This document shows, in pieces, positions 1-6,585 of a stretch of 37,450 nt of DNA. The DNA comes from an uncultured Clostridia bacterium. GTDB lineage: Bacteria; Bacillota; Clostridia; Christensenellales; Borkfalkiaceae. Numbering within the stretch: the stretch's first letter is position 1; every line of letters begins with the position of its first letter. Below the pieces are notes generated by a model that saw nothing but the letters and a program-made list of their open reading frames with translations, searched no databases and was not told the DNA's origin. Position numbers and translations under genes: made by a program. The stretch lies in assembly GCA_944368065.1 (NCBI GenBank), contig CALVWV010000032.1, forward strand, positions 1-37,450, given 5' to 3'.

Positions 1-76
1 AGCATCGCCGTAAGGCGTGCCCTGCCGAGGCTCCCTCAGGGAAACGGCAGTATTCCTTGCGGTGCAAGGTTAATGT
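1..76 (+). ncRNA. 3' end of an upstream structured RNA, possibly SRP RNA
   Basis: No reading frame is evident, and the segment folds locally: CTGCCG near 22 can pair with CGGCAG near 45, and CCCT with AGGG lies between them. It runs directly into a strong terminator. The last bases (GGTGCAAGGT) resemble the 3' end of Gram-positive large SRP RNA (GGTGCACGGT in Bacillus, from memory), which pairs with the RNA's 5' end. The diagnostic SRP S-domain would lie left of the window, so the assignment is a guess. It could also be the 3' UTR of an mRNA. Confidence 0.25.
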
Positions 77-77
77 C

Positions 78-104
78 GCGGGTCGTTTACGACCCGCTTT
101 TTTT
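78..104 (+). terminator. Intrinsic terminator of the upstream transcript
   Basis: GCGGGTCG and CGACCCGC form an 8-bp GC-rich stem with a short TTTA loop, followed by seven T residues. This is a textbook rho-independent terminator on the plus strand. It ends a transcript entering from outside the window. Confidence 0.85.
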
Positions 105-227
105 CGTGGTGCACCTAATCGGAAACGAGTAGCGTAGCGGCGTAGCCGCCCGCTCGAGCATCGCCGCAACTGCCAATTAAGTTCAGCCTTTTAGACAAAA
201 AGGCGGGTGCATTAATTGCTGAAATTT

Positions 228-569
228 TTATTGTCTGTTTTTGTCTCCCCATTCACACATTCCGTCAAGTATCGGCATTAGCGATTTGCCGCGTTCGGAC
301 AGACTGTATTCAACTTTCGGCGGTATCTGCGGATATTCTTTGCGTACGATAAGTCCGTCGTTTTCAAGCTCTTTGAGAGAAAGACTGAGAGTTTTATACG
401 ATATGCCTCTGATATATCTCTGCAGTTCGTTGTACCGCACTACGCTGAATTCCATAAGCGTGTACAAAATAGTCATTTTGTATTTTCCGCTTATAAGCGA
501 AAGGGTATAGCTGAACCCCGTATCGCAAAGTTTTTCGCTTGCTATGCACCTTTGTTTTTTAATTTCCAT
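228..569 (-). CDS. HxlR-family winged-helix transcriptional regulator
   Basis: A 113-residue protein covering one HxlR-type winged-helix DNA-binding domain. The family pattern is clear: an ISGKYK segment before the first helix, the recognition-helix region GISYKTLSLSLKELE, and the wing/dimer region with PPKVEYSLSERGKSL, ending in the CEWG typical of the family. Two cysteines near the N-terminus (residues 8 and 15) recall the redox-sensing cysteine of YodB-type members. The ATG at 569 is preferred because GAAGG lies 8 bases upstream; a GTG at 584 would add five residues but has no ribosome binding site. It is divergent from two flavoprotein genes and probably controls them and itself in response to electrophile, quinone or disulfide stress. 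That role is inferred from YodB/HypR relatives and the gene arrangement, and the inducer is unknown. Confidence 0.9.
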   Translation of the reverse strand: MEIKKQRCIASEKLCDTGFSYTLSLISGKYKMTILYTLMEFSVVRYNELQRYIRGISYKTLSLSLKELENDGLIVRKEYPQIPPKVEYSLSERGKSLMPILDGMCEWGDKNRQ

Positions 570-598
570 ACCGACCGCCTTCACACTCTACTTTTTGT

Positions 599-651
599 AA
601 GTATCGCACTTTATTGTGCGTACTTGACAATAGTAGTATATAGCATATAAT
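599..651 (+). promoter_or_regulatory. Flavoprotein operon promoter with two overlapping inverted repeats
   Basis: TTGACA (624-629) and TATAAT (646-651) are separated by 16 bases, 32 bases before the GTG of the first flavoprotein gene. AAGTATCGCAC (599-609) pairs with GTGCGTACTT (616-625) apart from a single bulge and overlaps the -35. A second imperfect repeat, CTTGACA...TGTCAAG (623 to about 665), brackets the whole promoter. These are plausible binding sites for the divergent HxlR regulator, whose relatives bind AGTA/TACT-type dyads. The operator role is inferred. Confidence 0.75.
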
Positions 652-682
652 TTATACTGTCAAGACCAAAAGGAGGTTTGAA

Positions 683-1303
683 GTGAAGGTTTTGCTGATA
701 AACGGCAGTCCCAACGAAAGGGGGTGTACATATACAGCTCTTGCCGAAGTTGCCGCAACGCTGCAAAAGCACGGCATTGAAACGGAAATTCTTTATCTCG
801 GTAAAAAGCCGATTGCGGGTTGCATTGCCTGCGGAAAGTGTCAGCTTACGGGTCGTTGCGTCTTTAACGACCTTGTCAACGAAGTTTCGGCAAAGCTTGA
901 CGGGTACGACGGAATAGTGGTGGGGTCGCCTGTCTATTATGCGGGGCCGACAGGTCAGCTTACGGCTTTTCTGGACAGATTGTTTTACCCTAATGAAGCG
1001 CGAATGGCCGGTAAACTTGCGGCGTCGGTTGTATCCTGCAGGCGGGGCGGAGCGAGCGCCGCATTCGACAGGCTGAATAAATATTTTTTAATTTCCAATA
1101 TGCACGTAGTGGGTTCGCAGTACTGGAATCAGGTTCACGGATTCACGCCAGATGATGTGCGCAAGGACAAAGAGGGTTTGCAGACAATGCGCACGCTCGG
1201 CGAAAATATGGCGTGGCTTCTTAAGTGCATAGAGGCAGGCAAAAAAGCGGGCGTGCCTTTTCCCGCATATGAAGCAAGGGTGCGCACGCATTTTATAAAT
1301 TGA
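683..1303 (+). CDS. Iron-sulfur flavoprotein-like NAD(P)H-dependent oxidoreductase
   Basis: A 206-residue flavodoxin-fold protein. The N-terminus has a beta strand and phosphate-binding loop (INGSPNERG, residues 6-14) for FMN. A compact cysteine motif CX2CX2CX5C (C47, C50, C53, C59) follows, the same spacing that ligates a 4Fe-4S cluster in archaeal/clostridial iron-sulfur flavoproteins. VGSPVYYAGPTGQL forms the second FMN loop. It starts at GTG (683) with AGGAGG at 671-676. It probably transfers electrons to quinones, oxygen species or other small electrophiles in the cytoplasm; the substrate cannot be read from sequence. It is first in a three-gene operon driven by the promoter at 624-651 and probably repressed by the divergent HxlR protein. 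Confidence 0.88.
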   Translation: MKVLLINGSPNERGCTYTALAEVAATLQKHGIETEILYLGKKPIAGCIACGKCQLTGRCVFNDLVNEVSAKLDGYDGIVVGSPVYYAGPTGQLTAFLDRLFYPNEARMAGKLAASVVSCRRGGASAAFDRLNKYFLISNMHVVGSQYWNQVHGFTPDDVRKDKEGLQTMRTLGENMAWLLKCIEAGKKAGVPFPAYEARVRTHFIN

Positions 1304-1318
1304 ATAGAGGAGTTTTTT

Positions 1319-1702
1319 ATGAGGTCTGAAATCAAAGAGTATGAAGCCGTAGAAAAGGCGGCGGAAAATTTTGTAAAGAGCGTTGCAGAAGGCGACAGCA
1401 GCTATGCAAAGCAGCTGTTCATTGACGAAGCGGTGCTTTTCGGCTATCTCGACGGAAAGCTCGAGCACGGTTCAATCGAGCAGTTTTACCGCAATGTGGA
1501 TACCGTGGGCGGCGACAAAAATTTCAGGGCGCGCATAGATGTTATCGCGCTGGAGGAGACGCTTGCCGTAGTGCGCGTGCTCGAAGAAAACTGGGGTAAC
1601 CGCATAAATTTTACCGATTACCTTTTGCTTCTCAAGATGAACGGCGAATGGAAGTGCGTTGCAAAAGCGTACAACCAGAATTCTGATACTATAAAGAAAT
1701 AA
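1319..1702 (+). CDS. NTF2-like (putative lumazine-binding) protein
   Basis: A 127-residue soluble protein with the cone-shaped NTF2/SnoaL-type alpha+beta pattern: an N-terminal helix (VEKAAENFVKSVAEGD), a segment with VLFGYLDGKLEHG, a short helix (IEQFYRNVD), then long beta strands ending in FTDYLLLLKMNGEWKCVAKAY. The closest family is the putative lumazine-binding group (PF12893-like), usually of unknown function and often beside redox enzymes. GAGGAG precedes the ATG (around 1307-1312). It lies 15 bases after the first flavoprotein and 12 before the second, so it is in the same operon. It may bind a flavin-like or quinone-like small molecule handled by its neighbours; that is inference. Confidence 0.8.
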   Translation: MRSEIKEYEAVEKAAENFVKSVAEGDSSYAKQLFIDEAVLFGYLDGKLEHGSIEQFYRNVDTVGGDKNFRARIDVIALEETLAVVRVLEENWGNRINFTDYLLLLKMNGEWKCVAKAYNQNSDTIKK

Positions 1703-1714
1703 GGAGGCTTGATT

Positions 1715-2260
1715 ATGGGTAAGAAAATAGTTGTTATAACGGGCAGTCCCAGGAAAAACGGCAACAGTTTTGCCATGACCGAAGCGTTTATAAACGCGGC
1801 GGAGGCAAAGGGGCATTCTGTTACCAGGTTTGACGCGGCATTCAAAAAAGTAGGCGGTTGCCACGCGTGTGAAACGTGCTACAAGACGGGCAAAGCCTGC
1901 AGCTTTGACGACGATTTCAACGAGCTTGCTCCCGCCATACTTGAGGCCGATGCGGTTGTATTCACGACGCCCGTCTATTGGTATTCGTTTCCCGCGCAGA
2001 TTAAGGCGGTCATCGATAAACTGTACGCACTCTGCGTGGGCGGAAAGGACGTTGCTGGCAAAGAATGCGCGCTTATAGCCTGCTGCGAGGAAGAGGATAT
2101 GTCTGTTATGGACGGAGTGCGCGTCCCCTATGAGCGCACAGCCGCGCTTTTGAAGTGGAAATCGGTGGGCGAAGTGCTTGTCCCCGGGGTGCTGCTCGTC
2201 GGGGACATAGACAAGACCGACGGCTGCAAAAAGGCCGCCGCGCTTGCCGAAGCTTTATGA
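1715..2260 (+). CDS. Second iron-sulfur flavoprotein-like oxidoreductase
   Basis: A 181-residue flavodoxin-fold protein paralogous to the gene at 683. ITGSPRKNGNS (residues 8-18) is the FMN phosphate loop, CX2CX2CX6C (C49, C52, C55, C62) the likely iron-sulfur site, and TTPVYWYSFPAQIK the second FMN loop. The cysteine motif has one more residue before the last Cys than its paralogue. The true start is the ATG at 1715, seven bases after AAGGAGG (1701-1707); an in-frame TTG at 1709 lies too close to that site. It is the last gene of the operon, followed by a strong terminator. It is probably a stress-induced FMN reductase or quinone/nitro-compound reductase with an unknown physiological acceptor. 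Confidence 0.88.
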   Translation: MGKKIVVITGSPRKNGNSFAMTEAFINAAEAKGHSVTRFDAAFKKVGGCHACETCYKTGKACSFDDDFNELAPAILEADAVVFTTPVYWYSFPAQIKAVIDKLYALCVGGKDVAGKECALIACCEEEDMSVMDGVRVPYERTAALLKWKSVGEVLVPGVLLVGDIDKTDGCKKAAALAEAL

Positions 2261-2313
2261 GTTGCGACGGGATTTAAACAAAATATTTTTAAGACGGTTT
2301 TTAAAATTATAAT

Positions 2314-2355
2314 AAGCGACCCGCGCCTTTAAGGCGCGGGTCGCTTGCTTTGATT
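2314..2355 (+). terminator. Terminator of the flavoprotein operon
   Basis: A 16-bp nearly perfect hairpin (AAGCGACCCGCGCCTT pairing with its complement, 2314-2346) is followed by TGCTTTGATTTTT. It lies 53 bases after the last flavoprotein stop codon and before the convergent minus-strand gene. Confidence 0.85.
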
Positions 2356-2439
2356 TTTACAAAAATAGTACCGTTTGTGCTGCAGAAAATATAATACAGC
2401 GCATAATATGCCGCAACGAATGTAATTCAAACTTAAAAT

Positions 2440-2823
2440 TCAAAGTTTGGTAAGCAGTATCACGGCGGCAATAATCAGACCAACGGACGTTGCAAAGGCT
2501 ATTAAAAACGCCGCAACGTTTGCGCCGCGCTGGTCAGGGTTGGCTATGCCTATGCCCGCAATCACCACAAGCGCGAGCTGTGCCACGAATCCCTGAAGAA
2601 ATGAGAATATGCCGAGGGCAATGCATAAAATAATTCCGACTATTCCGGCAACGAAGTTAACGTTGCCCGAGTCGATGCCTTCCCACAGCATTTTCACGCC
2701 TATCGCAGCACCGACGGCTATCGCCATTATGATGATGTTGGCAAACGCGTACAGTATGCGTTTTTTGCCTTCGGCGGTTGCCATGTTACTTATATGGCGT
2801 ATAAAATTGATTGTTCCTTTCAT
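2440..2823 (-). CDS. Small membrane protein, four predicted helices, function unknown
   Basis: 127 residues. After a charged N-terminus (residues 1-22) there are four hydrophobic stretches: YAFANIIIMAIAVGAAIGV, VNFVAGIVGIILCIALGI, FLQGFVAQLALVVIAGIGIA and AFLIAFATSVGLIIAAVILL. I do not recognise a family. The ATG at 2823 is chosen because GGGAGA lies about nine bases upstream; the long upstream frame has no start signals and a soluble-looking composition. It is transcribed alone from the promoter at 2923-2951. Confidence 0.65.
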   Translation of the reverse strand: MKGTINFIRHISNMATAEGKKRILYAFANIIIMAIAVGAAIGVKMLWEGIDSGNVNFVAGIVGIILCIALGIFSFLQGFVAQLALVVIAGIGIANPDQRGANVAAFLIAFATSVGLIIAAVILLTKL

Positions 2824-2922
2824 GATATCACTCTCCCGTAAATGTTTTATGCGGAAGACTCCGCGGCAAAAAGCCGACCCATGCAAGGTTGCGCGTCGTG
2901 TGTGAGCGGCCCGCTTTTGTAT

Positions 2923-2951
2923 ATTATGCCATAACTCCGCTTTAAAATCAA
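2923..2951 (-). promoter_or_regulatory. Promoter for the small membrane protein
   Basis: On the minus strand, TTGATT (2946-2951) and CATAAT (2923-2928) are separated by 17 bases, with a TGG just before the -10 that gives an extended -10 element. It lies about 100 bases upstream of the 2823 start. The rest of the gene-free stretch 2824-3131 shows no gene; CTGCAACGACA occurs twice there (near 2975 and 3055) with no evident meaning. Confidence 0.6.
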
Positions 2952-3131
2952 TACCCTGGTTAAATTTTTTTAACTGCAACGACAGAATGACTGCGCCGCT
3001 GCGGCAGACCTTAGCCATCTGTGCCGGACTTGACGGGCTGAAATTTTCTGAAAGCTGCAACGACAACACCTGTGAGTTTGCGCCGCCAATGCGTAAACGC
3101 CGGAAGCGTCCGCAAGTCCTTTAAAGTTAAT

Positions 3132-3185
3132 GTAAAATAAATTGCCCCGCGCATATGGCTGAAGTAACGCCATATGCGCGGGGCA
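3132..3185 (-). terminator. Terminator of the feo operon
   Basis: TGCCCCGCGCATATGGC (3143-3159) pairs perfectly with GCCATATGCGCGGGGCA (3169-3185). Read on the minus strand it is followed by a T-rich tract (AATTTATTTT). It lies 10 bases past the stop of the last feo-linked gene. Confidence 0.8.
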
Positions 3186-3195
3186 TGAGTTACAA

Positions 3196-3417
3196 TTATT
3201 TTTTATCTTTCTGTTCCTGATTGTCCGCTTTTTCGTCTGACTGCAGATTTTTTTTGCTCGCGGCGGGGCGGGAGGGGCAACTGCTGCAATAACTTCCGCT
3301 GCAGCCGCCGCAACCGCTGCAGCCGCCTTTATTGTTTTTTCTGCGTTTTATAAGGTATATCACGGCAAGCACGGCGCACGCCGCAACTATGCACGAAATG
3401 ACTATGGTCACCCACAT
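3196..3417 (-). CDS. FeoB-associated Cys-rich membrane protein
   Basis: A 73-residue protein with one N-terminal transmembrane helix (VTIVISCIVAACAVLAVIYLI), a basic stop (KRRKNNK), then a compact cysteine cluster (GGCSGCGGCSG, SYCSSC, six Cys in all) and a polar charged tail. This is the FeoB_associated family (PF12669) layout. It lies 72 bases downstream of feoB on the same strand, the usual place for the family, and ends in the operon terminator. The cysteines may bind iron near the FeoB cytoplasmic face, replacing the FeoC role of enterobacteria. The function is inferred from family and context. Confidence 0.88.
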   Translation of the reverse strand: MWVTIVISCIVAACAVLAVIYLIKRRKNNKGGCSGCGGCSGSYCSSCPSRPAASKKNLQSDEKADNQEQKDKK

Positions 3418-3489
3418 AAATTTACAATTCCTTTAAGCGCCTGAAATCTGTTCGGACAGGCAGTGTTTAAGCCATATTGCCGCACATTT

Positions 3490-5589
3490 TTAAACTATCA
3501 GCAGTCCTATCTGGCAAACGATAAGCGTTATCACCCAAGCCACCACGAGCTGGAATGCGGCAGTGCCGAACATCCATGCCCAGCTCTTCGATTCCTTCCG
3601 TATGGTAGCCAGCGCCGCGGCGCAGGGTATGTACAGAAGGCAGAACACCATAAGGCAGAAGGCGTTGAGCGCGCCGAAGCCTATTCCCTCGAGCGCGGCG
3701 GAGAATGCCGACATGCCCGCGGCGGAACTTGCGTTGGTAATTCCGAAGAGCACCGCGCAGCTTGAAACGACGACTTCCTTTGCGGATATGCCCGCTATCA
3801 GCGCGACGACTATCTGCCAGAATCCGAGCCCTATCGGGCCGAACGCAGGGGCGAGGAACTTGCCTACATATGCGGCGAAGCTCAGTCCCATGTCGTCGAC
3901 GTATCCCGTGGGGCCGAAGTACAGCAGCGCCCAGATAATGATTGTTGCAACAAATATCGTCGTGCCCGCTTTTACAAGGTAGTCCTTGATTTTTTCCCAG
4001 ACGTAAATGCCTACCGTGTGCGCGTCGGGGAGCTTGTATTCGGGCAGTTCGATGAGCAGATAGTTTGCCGCCTTTTTCCTGTCTATAAGGTGCAGGAGTG
4101 CGCATATGCCTATCGCAACGAGCAGTCCGAGCACGTACATCGAGTATGCCACGAGCATTGCGTACTGCGCGAAGAACATTTCGGCAAAGAGTATGTATAC
4201 GGTAAGTCTTGCGTTGCAGCTCATGAACGGGGTTACAAGCATTACCTTGAATTTGTCGCGCTTGTTTTCCAGCGCGCGCGAAGCCATTATGGCGGGAACC
4301 GTGCAGCCGAACCCGAGCAGCATCGGTATGAATGCTCTGCCGGATAGTCCGAGCTTTGTCATAACGCCTTCCATAACGTAGGCTACCCTCGCCATATAGC
4401 CGCTGTCCTCGAGCAGGGAAAGGGCGAGGAAGAGTATGAATATGTTCGGCAGGAAGGTTATGATTGTGCCCACGCCGCCTATGATGCCGTTGACTATGAG
4501 CGATATGAGTATCTCGTGCGCGCCCGCGGAAGTAAGTCCGTTCTGCACCGCGTCTGTAAGCCAGCCTATGCCCAGTTCAAACAAGCTCTTTATAAGGTCG
4601 CCGACGAAGAATGTGAGGAAGAATATGACTGCCATTATCCCGAGGAATACGGGTATGCCCCATATCCTGTGCGTGACTACGCGGTCGAGTTTGTCGGTAA
4701 TCCTGTCCTGCCGCTGTTTGTGCACCATGACTTCGTCTATTATCTCGTCTATGAAGTCGTACTTCTCGTTGATTATCTCCGATTCATAGTTTTTGTCCAG
4801 AGTTATGTCCACGGGGTACTTTTCAAGGATTTCCTTGTCGTTTTCAAGAGTTTTGATTGCGTGCCAGCGCACGTTTTTGAGGTCGGGATATTTTGCGACG
4901 AGCGCCGTGCTCACGGCGTCTATCTTATCCTCTATCTCGTCCGAATAAACCATTGTGTATTCGGAGTGGTGGTTGTGCGCGTGGTGGGAAACTTCCTTGT
5001 GCTCGTGAACGAGTTTATCGGGTCCCTTGCTGTCCTTGTGGTGAATGGCTGCGTGGATTAATATATCCAGACCCGTGCGCTTGCGCGCGGATACGGGTAT
5101 TACGGGTATGCCGAGCATTTCGGGCAGGCGGTGCAGGTCAATTTCCATGCCGCGCTTTGCGACTATGTCCATCATGTTGAGCGCCAGCACTACGGGCTTT
5201 CCGAGCTCCAGAAGCTGAAGGGTCAGATATAAGCTTCGCTCCAGCGCGGAGGCGTCCGCCACGTTTATTACTACGTCGACTTCGTCGCTTAAAATAAAGT
5301 TGCGTGACACCGTCTCTTCCATGGTGTAGGAAGTAAGGCTGTAAGTTCCGGGAAGGTCTACAAGCCTTATCTTTTCGCCGTGGTCGCGGTAAGTGCCTTC
5401 AACCTTTTCCACGGTGACGCCCGGCCAGTTGGCAACCTTGAGATTTGCGCCAGTATACGCGTTGAAAAGCGTGGTTTTGCCGCAGTTGGGGTTGCCTATA
5501 AATCCTATCGTCATGCTGCCTTCAGCCGTCTTGGCTTCCGCGCCGCCCGTCGGCGTGCCGCAGCACGATTTTCTTTTAAACAGTTTCAT
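3490..5589 (-). CDS. feoB: Ferrous iron transporter FeoB
   Basis: A 699-residue Fe(II) uptake GTPase/permease. The N-terminal G domain has G1 GNPNCGKTT (32-40), G3 DLPG (78-81) and G4 NMMD (138-141), followed by SAR (167-169) and the helical regulatory region. The C-terminal half has two Gate-type membrane units, including the conserved GFGCTVPA and CNARLTV segments, and ends in a helix at the extreme C-terminus. The N-terminus carries a CC pair at 9-10. A histidine-rich stretch (HEHKEVSHHAHNHH, 195-208) lies between the G domain and the helical region; such metal-binding linkers vary between species. The start overlaps the end of feoA by 14 bases, implying translational coupling. The length matches clostridial FeoB. 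Confidence 0.97.
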   Translation of the reverse strand: MKLFKRKSCCGTPTGGAEAKTAEGSMTIGFIGNPNCGKTTLFNAYTGANLKVANWPGVTVEKVEGTYRDHGEKIRLVDLPGTYSLTSYTMEETVSRNFILSDEVDVVINVADASALERSLYLTLQLLELGKPVVLALNMMDIVAKRGMEIDLHRLPEMLGIPVIPVSARKRTGLDILIHAAIHHKDSKGPDKLVHEHKEVSHHAHNHHSEYTMVYSDEIEDKIDAVSTALVAKYPDLKNVRWHAIKTLENDKEILEKYPVDITLDKNYESEIINEKYDFIDEIIDEVMVHKQRQDRITDKLDRVVTHRIWGIPVFLGIMAVIFFLTFFVGDLIKSLFELGIGWLTDAVQNGLTSAGAHEILISLIVNGIIGGVGTIITFLPNIFILFLALSLLEDSGYMARVAYVMEGVMTKLGLSGRAFIPMLLGFGCTVPAIMASRALENKRDKFKVMLVTPFMSCNARLTVYILFAEMFFAQYAMLVAYSMYVLGLLVAIGICALLHLIDRKKAANYLLIELPEYKLPDAHTVGIYVWEKIKDYLVKAGTTIFVATIIIWALLYFGPTGYVDDMGLSFAAYVGKFLAPAFGPIGLGFWQIVVALIAGISAKEVVVSSCAVLFGITNASSAAGMSAFSAALEGIGFGALNAFCLMVFCLLYIPCAAALATIRKESKSWAWMFGTAAFQLVVAWVITLIVCQIGLLIV

Positions 5590-5818
5590 CGGTTTTTTCG
5601 GCCTCTTCTACAGTGATGTTCTTCGTTATGTTGTAACCAAGCGCAAACCGCGTTCCGCGCAGCTTTATTATGAGTATGCCCTTGCCCTTGCGGTTGATAA
5701 CCGAAACGGGCGCTCTGTTCGTCATGCCCAGCGCTTCCAGCCTGCGCTCCGTCTCGAACGGCAGGTCGATTTTTTCAACGGTGTAGTTTTTGCCTACGCT
5801 CGCTTCGCTCAAGTACAT
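5576..5818 (-). CDS. feoA: Ferrous iron transport protein FeoA
   Basis: An 80-residue SH3-like FeoA domain. Hallmarks are LPFETERRLEALGM in the centre, then PVSVINRKGKGILIIKLRGTRFALG and the final strand ITVEE. It starts at ATG 5818 with GGAG about nine bases upstream. It overlaps feoB by 14 bases and is first in the operon feoA-feoB-Cys-rich protein. FeoA is cytoplasmic and helps FeoB function. No perfect Fur-type palindrome was seen near the promoter, so iron control is assumed rather than seen. Confidence 0.95.
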   Translation of the reverse strand: MYLSEASVGKNYTVEKIDLPFETERRLEALGMTNRAPVSVINRKGKGILIIKLRGTRFALGYNITKNITVEEAEKTDETV

Positions 5819-5901
5819 TTATTTCTGCTCCGTAAATAGCTCGTCCCTTCGGACGGCCGTATGGGTCAAAGCGTTATAAGCCGCCTTCACCTTGCGCTAA
5901 T

Positions 5902-5930
5902 ATTATATGTGCGGCGGGCGTTCAAGTCAA
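5902..5930 (-). promoter_or_regulatory. feo operon promoter
   Basis: On the minus strand, TTGACT (5925-5930) and TATAAT (5902-5907) are separated by exactly 17 bases. Transcription would start near 5895, leaving a leader of about 75 bases before feoA, which contains a short CGTCC/GGGACG hairpin. Confidence 0.8.
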
Positions 5931-6065
5931 ATGCTTTAAAGCCACTTTTAAGCCTCGGCATAAAAGCGCATAAACCGACGCGGATTTGTTCATTGCGCAC
6001 GCATTTTGCCCCCGCAGGAAGCCGAAAACGCCGTTTGCGCTCAGCTTCCGCGAGCGGGTCAGAAA

Positions 6066-6090
6066 ATGCATAAATTTTATAATTATGCAT
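6066..6090. repeat. Inverted repeat in the feo-opp intergenic region
   Basis: ATGCATAA and TTATGCAT are the arms of a 25-base inverted repeat around an AT-rich centre. Further ATGCATAAAT and TTATGC copies occur at 6181-6222. The stretch 5931-6585 has no gene. It is AT-rich in its middle and holds this repeat, the candidate opp promoter and the opp leader hairpins. The repeat may be a regulator binding site, but nothing identifies the protein. Confidence 0.4.
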
Positions 6091-6234
6091 AATTGTGAAT
6101 TTAAATACTATATTTGGAAATAATTAACAGCATTTTGCTATATATAATAATGATATAAAATGTAAATAAGTGTAGCTTATATTGCATAAAATAAGAACTT
6201 ATGCGCAAAAATGCATAAATGCTTTAAAAAAGTG

Positions 6235-6263
6235 TTGACAAAATTATGAAAAGTATGTAAGCT
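6235..6263 (+). promoter_or_regulatory. Candidate opp operon promoter
   Basis: A perfect TTGACA at 6235-6240 is followed after 17 bases by TAAGCT (6258-6263), a poor -10 match. If used, it gives a leader of about 315 bases before oppA. No better promoter was found between here and the oppA start. Confidence 0.4.
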
Positions 6264-6326
6264 AATTGCAAAAGAAAGGCGAAAACGCTTTAAATTTATA
6301 AAATACGGCGTGCATAAAAATTAACG

Positions 6327-6381
6327 CCCGAGTTCTTTTTTTGCAAAGAACTCGGGGAGCAGACTGCCTGCAGTCTGCTCC
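6327..6381 (+). other. Two abutting perfect hairpins in the opp leader
   Basis: CCCGAGTTCTTT (6327-6338) pairs with AAAGAACTCGGG (6345-6356). Immediately after, GGAGCAGACTG (6356-6366) pairs with CAGTCTGCTCC (6371-6381). The stems are 12 and 11 bp and share a boundary base. No T-run follows, so neither is a plain terminator. They may be an mRNA stabiliser, a processing site, or a mobile palindromic element. Confidence 0.6.
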
Positions 6382-6585
6382 CTATAAAAATCTTTCATTA
6401 ATAAAAATAAAAATTGCGCGAAGGGTAATAATAACTTGTGTGGTATGCGGCAGACGTAAAAGTGTGCAGGCGCGTAAAAGTCGGCGCCGTCAGCCGTGCG
6501 TGAACATGTTGTTATGGCTGCCCGGAAAAAGGTGCCGCGAGATCGCGCAATACTTGTGAAAATTTATAAATTGGAGGAAGTGAAC

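Noticed and set aside
161-176. CGCCGCAACTG resembles the core of a cobalamin riboswitch.
   Set aside because: The rest of the riboswitch (upstream GG.AA box, GCCACTG, downstream stems) is missing and the gene downstream is on the other strand.
2970-3173. A minus-strand 67-codon frame between the small membrane protein and the feo genes.
   Set aside because: It overlaps the feo terminator, has no ribosome binding site and a composition like neighbouring shadow frames.
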